Notes under the pieces: model-generated
The model's input: the letters and a program-made list of their open reading frames with translations, nothing else
Told to the model about the DNA's origin: nothing
Databases searched by the model: none
Shown here: positions 59,078-64,000 of the stretch, in pieces
Numbering within the stretch: the stretch's first letter is position 1
Layout: each line of letters opens with the position of its first letter
Program-made: the position numbers and the translations under genes
From: Nocardioides cremeus
GTDB taxonomy: Bacteria; Actinomycetota; Actinomycetes; Propionibacteriales; Nocardioidaceae
Reading direction: 5' to 3'
NCBI RefSeq assembly: GCF_030518195.1
Contig: NZ_JAULSC010000018.1
Location: 1 to 64,000, forward strand
Length of the DNA stretch: 64,000 nt

Positions 59078-59955
59078 AGCCCGCCCCCTTCTCGTACTCC
59101 AGGCCCACCACGCTCGACGAGGCGCTCGCGAGCCTGGCCGCCGACCCCGACGCCAAGGTCCTCGCCGGTGGCCAGAGCCTGGTGCCGCTGCTCTCGATGC
59201 GGCTCGCCGCGCCGAGCGCGCTGGTCGACATCAACGCCGTGCCGGACCTCGACCACGTGCGCACCGACGAGAAGGGGGTACGGGTCGGGGCCCTGGCCCG
59301 GCACGCGGCCGTGCTGGCCGACCCCGAGGCCCGCCGGGTCCAGCCCCTGGTCTCCCTGGCCCTGCAGCGGGTGGCCCACCCGACCATCCGCAACCGGGGC
59401 ACCACGGTCGGCTCGCTGGTGCACGCCGACGCCTCGGCCGAGATGCCGGTGGTGCTGGTCCTCCTCGGGGGCAGCATCACCGCCGCCTCCGTGGCCGGCA
59501 CCCGCACCATCGAGGCCGCCGACCTCTACGTCGGCCCGCTCGAGAGCACCCTGCGCCACGACGAGATCGCCACCGAGGCGTTCTTCCCGGCGCTGCCCGG
59601 CGACGCCGGCGTGGCCTTCGACGAGATCGCGCGCCGCCACGGCGACTACGCCCTGTGCGGGGTCGCCGCGGTGGTGCGCGCCGACGAGGCGGGCTCGATC
59701 ACCTCCGTGCGCGCCGGCTACCTCTCGGTCAGCGACCTCCCGACGGTGGTGGACCTCTCCGAGGCCTTCGCCGCCGGCACCCTCGACGACGCGAGCCTCG
59801 ACGCGGCCGCCGACCTGGCGCTGGCCTCGCTCGATCCCGCGGCCGACATCCACGCCACCGCCGACTACCGGGCCCACCTGGCCCGGGTGCTGACGAAGCG
59901 GGTGGTCCGACAGGCCCACGACGACTGCACCGCACGACGCGAGGGAGACGCATGA
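59074..59955 (+). CDS. Molybdenum hydroxylase FAD-binding (medium) subunit
   Basis: A 293-residue subunit of CoxM/CutM type. The FAD-binding motifs are AGGQSLVPLLSMR (about 32-44) and TTVGSLVHADASAEM (about 110-124), with the CO-dehydrogenase flavoprotein C-terminal domain at about 180-285. Electrons pass from the molybdenum site through the Fe-S subunit to this FAD. GTG 59074 overlaps the permease stop and the stop overlaps the next ATG. Confidence 0.92.
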   Translation: MKPAPFSYSRPTTLDEALASLAADPDAKVLAGGQSLVPLLSMRLAAPSALVDINAVPDLDHVRTDEKGVRVGALARHAAVLADPEARRVQPLVSLALQRVAHPTIRNRGTTVGSLVHADASAEMPVVLVLLGGSITAASVAGTRTIEAADLYVGPLESTLRHDEIATEAFFPALPGDAGVAFDEIARRHGDYALCGVAAVVRADEAGSITSVRAGYLSVSDLPTVVDLSEAFAAGTLDDASLDAAADLALASLDPAADIHATADYRAHLARVLTKRVVRQAHDDCTARREGDA

Positions 59956-60503
59956 GCACCGACGCCCCGACCCAGACCGACCCGGACACCGGCGAGGACC
60001 TCCACGACGTCCGCCTGCACGTCAACGGGATCGTGCACCAGGTACGGATCCCCGGACGACGGCTGCTCTCCGACGCGCTGCGCCACGACCTCGGCCTGAC
60101 CGGCACCCACGTCGGCTGCGAGCACGGCGTCTGCGGCGCCTGCACGGTGCTGCTGGAGGGCCAGCCGGTGCGCGCCTGCCTGATGTTCGCCGTCTCGGCG
60201 GCCGGCCAGGAGCTGACCACCGTCGAGGGGCTCGCCGCGCCCGACGGCCGGCTCGGTCCGGTGCAGCAGGCCTTCAAGGAGTGCCACGGCCTGCAGTGCG
60301 GCTTCTGCACCCCCGGCTTCCTGACCACCATCACCGCCGGTCTGCGCGACAACCCCGACCCCACCGAGGACGAGGCGCGCGAGATGATCGGCGGCAACCT
60401 GTGCCGCTGCACCGGCTACCAGAACATCGTCTCCGCGGTGTGCCGGGCCGCGGAGATCGCCCGACTCGAGCCCAGCGAGCCCCTCGAGGGGGAGCAGCCG
60501 TGA
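59952..60503 (+). CDS. Molybdenum hydroxylase [2Fe-2S] (small) subunit
   Basis: A 183-residue subunit with both [2Fe-2S] clusters. The plant-ferredoxin type has CEHGVCGACTV followed by VRAC (about residues 57-80), and the helical cluster has CGFCTPGF and CRCTGYQN (about 117-157). The first ~20 residues and the last ~15 are acidic extensions. ATG 59952 overlaps the FAD gene. It transfers electrons from the molybdopterin subunit to FAD. Confidence 0.95.
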   Translation: MSTDAPTQTDPDTGEDLHDVRLHVNGIVHQVRIPGRRLLSDALRHDLGLTGTHVGCEHGVCGACTVLLEGQPVRACLMFAVSAAGQELTTVEGLAAPDGRLGPVQQAFKECHGLQCGFCTPGFLTTITAGLRDNPDPTEDEAREMIGGNLCRCTGYQNIVSAVCRAAEIARLEPSEPLEGEQP

Positions 60504-62899
60504 CCACGAAGCTCTTCGGCCAGGCCGTCCAGCGCGTCGAGGACGACCGGCTGCTGCGCGGGCAGGGCCAGTACACCGACGACCTGATGCCCGGCGCGCT
60601 GCACGCCGCCGTCCTGCGCAGCCCGCACGCCCACGCCCGGATCCTCGCGATCGACGTCGACGCCGTCCTCGACGTCGAGGGGGTCGTGGCCGTCTACACC
60701 CACGAGGACCTCGTCGGGGCGATGGCCGAGCCGCTGCCGCTGCTGATCCCGCACCCCACGCTCACCCACGGCCGCACCCAGTACGCCCTGGCCCGCGACG
60801 AGATCAACTACGTCGGCGAGGCGATCGCGATGGTCGTGGCGGTCGACCGCTACGTCGCCGAGGACGCCGTCGACCGGATCCGCGTCGACTACGACGTGCT
60901 GCCGCCCGTGGTGGGCATCGAGAACGCCCGCGACGGCGACCTGTTGGTCCACGACGACGTGCCGGGCAACCGGGCGGCGCGCATGGAGCAGCAGGTCGGC
61001 GACGCCGAGGCCGCGATCGCCGCCGCGCCGCACCGGCTCAGCCTCGACCTCCAGGTCGAGCGCAGCGCCTGCATGCCGATGGAGGGCCGGGCCACGCTGG
61101 CCCGCTGGGACACCGACTCGCGCCGGATGCAGGTGTGGACCTCGACCCAGACCTCGACCGGGGTCCGCGCCGCGGTCGCCTCGAAGCTGGGTCTCGACCT
61201 GGGCCAGGTCGACGTGATCACCCCCGACGTCGGGGGCGGCTTCGGGGTCAAGATCGTGCACCCGTGGCCCGAGGAGCTGCTGGTGCCGATGGCGGCCCGC
61301 GCCCTGGGCCGGCCGGTGAAGTTCATCGAGGACCGGCGCGAGCACTTCATCTCCTCGGCCCACGAGCGGGGCCAGCTGCAGCACGTCGACGTCGGCTTCG
61401 ACGACGACGGGCGCCTGCTCGGCCTCTCGGTGCAGTTCTGGCACGACAACGGCGCCTACACGCCGTACGGGCTGATCGTGCCCATCATCACCTCGACCCA
61501 GCTGCTGGGCCCCTACAAGCCCGACAACTACAAGGTCGTCTTCGACAGCCTGTACACCAACACCGTCATCGTCACCCCCTACCGCGGGGCCGGACGCCCG
61601 CAGGGCGTCTACGCGATGGAGCGGACGATGGACGCGATCGCGGCCTACCTGGGCAAGGACCGCACCGAGGTGCGGGCGGCGAACTTCATCCAGCCCGACG
61701 AGTTCCCCTACGACCACGGCCTGCTCTTCCAGGACGGGCGCCCGCTGATCTACGACTCCGGCGACTACCCGGCCTCGCTGGAGAAGCTCAAGGCCCTCGT
61801 GGACTGGGACGACTTCGAACGGATCCGCGACGAGGCGCGCGCCGAGGGCCGCAAGGTCGGCATCGGCATCGCCTGCTACGTCGAGGGCACCGGCGTCGGG
61901 CCCTACGAGGGCGGCCACGTGCACGTCGAGACGTCGGGCAAGGTGAAGGTGTCGACCGGCCTGACCAGCCAGGGACAGGGCCACCAGACCGCCTTCGCCC
62001 AGATCGTGGCCGACGAGCTCGGGGTGCCCTTCGAGGACGTCGAGGTCGTCACCGGCGACACCCGGCGCTCGCCGTACTCGGTGGGGACCTTCGCCTCGAG
62101 GGCCGCGGTCATGAGCGGCTCGGCGATCGCCCTGGCCGCACGCAAGACCCGGGAGAAGGTGCTGCGGATCGCCGCGGACGCCCTGGAGACCACGCCCGAG
62201 GACCTCGAGATCGTCAACGGGGTCGTGCAGGTCAAGGGTGCCCCGGGCAGCCGCATCGAGCTGGGCACCATCGCGGTCCTCTCGAACCCGCTGCGCTACG
62301 CCTTCGACGAGGCGTCGAAGGCGGCGACCCAGTTCGTGGTCGGCGACCCGAGCAAGCCGCCCGTGGCCGAGGACGACGAGCCGGGTCTGGAGGGCAAGGA
62401 CTTCTACTCCCCGCCGCGCTCCACCTTCGCCAACGGCATGCACGCCGTCGTGGTCGAGACCGACCCGGAGACCGCCGAGATCACGATCCTGCGCTACGCC
62501 GTCGTGCACGACTGCGGCAACCTGATCAACCCGCTCATCGTCGAGGGCCAGGTCCACGGCGGCGTCGCCCAGGGCGTGGGCGGCGCGCTCTACGAGCGGA
62601 TGGCCTACAACGAGCACGGCCAGCTCGAGAACGCCTCGTTCATGGACTTCCTGATGCCCTACGTCAGCGAGGTCCCGAAGCGGATCGAGATCGACCACCT
62701 GGAGACCCCGTCGCCGTTGAACCCCCTGGGGCTCAAGGGCGCCGGCGAGGCCGGCGTCATCCCGTCGGCGGCCGTCTTCGCCTCGGCCATCGAGGACGCC
62801 GAGGGGTTCCCGATCACCTCGATGCCGATCTCCCCGTCGGAGCTCTTCGCGCTCCGGCTCCACCACGAGCAGAAGCTCCAGGAAGGACCCCACGCATGA
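60500..62899 (+). CDS. Molybdenum hydroxylase molybdopterin-binding (large) subunit
   Basis: A 799-residue catalytic subunit of the xanthine dehydrogenase/CoxL superfamily. Conserved blocks are [20 protein letters not shown] at the start, [33 protein letters not shown] at the active-site loop, [20 protein letters not shown] and [17 protein letters not shown] with the catalytic Glu. The loop PYRGAGR resembles form II enzymes, not the Cys-containing AYRCSFR of true CO dehydrogenase, so an N-heterocycle or aldehyde is the likely substrate. GTG 60500; coupled to both neighbours by 4-base overlaps. Confidence 0.93.
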   Translation: MTTKLFGQAVQRVEDDRLLRGQGQYTDDLMPGALHAAVLRSPHAHARILAIDVDAVLDVEGVVAVYTHEDLVGAMAEPLPLLIPHPTLTHGRTQYALARDEINYVGEAIAMVVAVDRYVAEDAVDRIRVDYDVLPPVVGIENARDGDLLVHDDVPGNRAARMEQQVGDAEAAIAAAPHRLSLDLQVERSACMPMEGRATLARWDTDSRRMQVWTSTQTSTGVRAAVASKLGLDLGQVDVITPDVGGGFGVKIVHPWPEELLVPMAARALGRPVKFIEDRREHFISSAHERGQLQHVDVGFDDDGRLLGLSVQFWHDNGAYTPYGLIVPIITSTQLLGPYKPDNYKVVFDSLYTNTVIVTPYRGAGRPQGVYAMERTMDAIAAYLGKDRTEVRAANFIQPDEFPYDHGLLFQDGRPLIYDSGDYPASLEKLKALVDWDDFERIRDEARAEGRKVGIGIACYVEGTGVGPYEGGHVHVETSGKVKVSTGLTSQGQGHQTAFAQIVADELGVPFEDVEVVTGDTRRSPYSVGTFASRAAVMSGSAIALAARKTREKVLRIAADALETTPEDLEIVNGVVQVKGAPGSRIELGTIAVLSNPLRYAFDEASKAATQFVVGDPSKPPVAEDDEPGLEGKDFYSPPRSTFANGMHAVVVETDPETAEITILRYAVVHDCGNLINPLIVEGQVHGGVAQGVGGALYERMAYNEHGQLENASFMDFLMPYVSEVPKRIEIDHLETPSPLNPLGLKGAGEAGVIPSAAVFASAIEDAEGFPITSMPISPSELFALRLHHEQKLQEGPHA

Positions 62900-63564
62900 G
62901 AATCTCCGGAGAGGCCGTCCTCGAGGCCCCCGTCGAGCAGGTCTGGAACGCGGTGCTGGACCCGGCCGTGCTGGTGCGCACCATCCCCGGGTGCGAGCAG
63001 CTCAAGGTCACCGGCGAGAACCAGTACGACATGGTCGTCACCGCCGGCGTCGCCGCGATCCGGGGCACCTACACCGGCACCTGCGAGCTGCGAGACCTGC
63101 AGCCGCACGAGTCGCTGGTGCTCAAGGCCGCCGGCGCCGGGGCCCCCGGCACCATCTCCGCCGACGTGAAGGTGAGCTTCGCCGCGACCGACGAGGGCGC
63201 GACCCTGCTGACCTACGAGGCCGTGGCCGTCGTCGGCGGCATGATCGGCGGGGTGGGCCAGCGGATGCTGACCTCGGTCAGCAAGCGGCTCGCCGGCGAG
63301 TTCTTCTCCTCGATCAACCGGGTGCTCAGCGGCGCCGAGCCCCAGGAGGTCGCGGTCTCGGGTGCCGCCGACCAGCCGGCGACGCCGGGGAGCCCGGCCG
63401 CCGACGCCCCGGCGGGCAGCACGTTCAGCGCACCGCAGCGCAGCGGTGGCGGCGGCGGGGCGGGCCTGCCCGGCGGCGACTTCGTGCAGGGCGCGCTGGT
63501 CGGTGGCGCGCTCGTGCTCGCCGGTGTGCTGGCCGGTGCCCTGGCCGCGCGTCGTCGGGGCTGA
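62896..63564 (+). CDS. CoxG-like SRPBCC protein with C-terminal membrane anchor
   Basis: A 222-residue protein. Residues 1-150 are an SRPBCC domain of the CoxG (CO dehydrogenase subunit G) group, with [20 protein letters not shown] (20), LVRTIPGCEQLK, GTYTGTCELRDL and a final helix QRMLTSVSKRLAGEFF. A Gly/Pro/Ala linker and one C-terminal transmembrane helix (GALVGGALVLAGVLAGALAA) follow. CoxG anchors CO dehydrogenase to the membrane, so this protein may dock the hydroxylase there. ATG 62896 overlaps the large-subunit stop. Confidence 0.88.
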   Translation: MRISGEAVLEAPVEQVWNAVLDPAVLVRTIPGCEQLKVTGENQYDMVVTAGVAAIRGTYTGTCELRDLQPHESLVLKAAGAGAPGTISADVKVSFAATDEGATLLTYEAVAVVGGMIGGVGQRMLTSVSKRLAGEFFSSINRVLSGAEPQEVAVSGAADQPATPGSPAADAPAGSTFSAPQRSGGGGGAGLPGGDFVQGALVGGALVLAGVLAGALAARRRG

Positions 63565-63569
63565 GCGGC

Positions 63570-64000
63570 GTGAGCGGGATCGACCACTTCAGCACCGCCC
63601 GCGAGATGGCCGCGGCGCTGCGCGCTCGCGAGATCTCCGCCCGTGAGCTCCTCGAGCTGCACCTGACCCGCATCGAGGAGGTCAACCCGCAGGTCAACGC
63701 GCTGGTCAGCCTCGATCCCGACCGGGCCCGGGCACAGGCGGCCGACGCCGACGAGCGCCTGGCCCGGGGCGAGGAGGTCGGGGCGCTGCACGGCCTGCCC
63801 TACGCGGTCAAGGACACCCACGCCACCGGCGGCTGGCGCACGACGTACGGCTCGCCCCTGCTGGCCGACCACGTGCCCGAGGCCGACGAGCTGGTCGTCG
63901 AACGGGTCCGGGCCGCGGGTGCCGTGGTCGTCGCCAAGAGCAACGTGCCCGAGTTCGCGGCCGGCTCGCACACCTTCAACAAGGTCTTCGGGACCACGCT
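63570..64000 (+). CDS. Amidase signature family protein (5' part, cut by window end)
   Basis: The first 143 residues of an amidase signature enzyme. The visible parts are DHFSTAREMAAALRAREIS, LLELHLTRIEEVNPQVNALV, LHGLPYAVKDTHATGGW with the catalytic Lys, and VVVAKSNVPEFAAGSHTFN. The Ser-Ser part of the catalytic triad lies beyond the window. GTG 63570 is 5 bases after the CoxG-like gene, so it belongs to the same operon. It likely hydrolyses an amide arising in the pathway (for example an oxamate- or malonamate-like product, or ureidomalonate). Substrate inferred only from context. Confidence 0.85.
   Translation, partial: MSGIDHFSTAREMAAALRAREISARELLELHLTRIEEVNPQVNALVSLDPDRARAQAADADERLARGEEVGALHGLPYAVKDTHATGGWRTTYGSPLLADHVPEADELVVERVRAAGAVVVAKSNVPEFAAGSHTFNKVFGTT

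Noticed and set aside
60500..62899. Aerobic CO dehydrogenase large subunit (form I CoxL)
   Set aside because: The active-site loop is PYRGAGR, without the Cys-containing AYRCSFR motif needed for the Cu-Mo site; neighbours fit nucleobase catabolism better.

Overview
The window is high-GC (about 72-73%) actinobacterial chromosome around the replication origin. Gene order, protein families, heavy GTG start use, CCA-encoding tRNAs and the dispersed GTTGGTCGAGCAGC-type repeats suggest Nocardioidaceae (Nocardioides or a close relative). This assignment is inferred from content; no marker search was run.

Layout. (1) 1-14.6 kb is the actinobacterial cca-murJ-sigM-trx region: a repeat block, SRPBCC protein, tRNA CCA-transferase, DUF6049 protein, lipid II flippase MurJ, a separate degenerate kinase, an ECF sigma factor, its probable anti-sigma partner, and trxB and trxA, each preceded by a GGAAY-N18-GTT promoter. 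A GNAT protein, a PLP aminotransferase and an acyltransferase follow. (2) 14.6-32.3 kb is the origin: parB-parA-rsmG-jag-yidC-yidD-rnpA-rpmH on the minus strand, three parS sites, then dnaA-oriC-dnaN-gnd-recF-DUF721-gyrB-gyrA-DUF3566 on the plus strand. (3) 32.4-41.2 kb holds tRNA-Ile, a 41-residue DLW-39 gene, tRNA-Ala, a pRiA4b ORF-3 protein, a lipoprotein, SURF1, DUF3817, a patatin, an acyltransferase, a cyclophilin and a rhomboid protease, followed by an inverted/tandem repeat array and a dense cluster of DnaA-box-like sites. (4) 41.3-51.6 kb is the growth and division kinase operon on the minus strand (fhaA-fhaB-pstP-rodA/ftsW-pbpA-pknA-pknB), with an internally duplicated CrgA and a DUF881 protein. 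(5) tRNA-Leu with a strong terminator ends the housekeeping part. (6) 52-64 kb is a catabolic locus: a leftward DUF2877-FdrA-DUF1116 operon (relatives of the E. coli oxamate transcarbamylase AllH-AllF-AllG), a divergent PucR regulator, and a rightward operon of NCS2 nucleobase permease, three-subunit molybdenum hydroxylase, CoxG-like protein and an amidase cut by the window end.

How it works together. PknA/PknB, PstP, FhaA/FhaB, PBP, RodA/FtsW and CrgA form one signalling-and-synthesis unit for peptidoglycan. The degenerate kinase next to MurJ is probably its distant partner, because in mycobacteria this module is fused to MurJ and recruits FhaA. The catabolic locus looks like one regulon: both enzyme operons carry the same two-part promoter element (CTTGGCAA, exactly 30 bases, CACTAGCGTC). 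I propose that it oxidises a nucleobase, opens the product to an N-carbamoyl amide and phosphorolyses that to carbamoyl phosphate. Uracil via barbiturate and ureidomalonate is the most attractive substrate route, a purine/oxalurate route the main alternative. The ring-opening hydrolase and carbamate kinase this needs are not in the window.

No insertion sequence, prophage or CRISPR array was seen.
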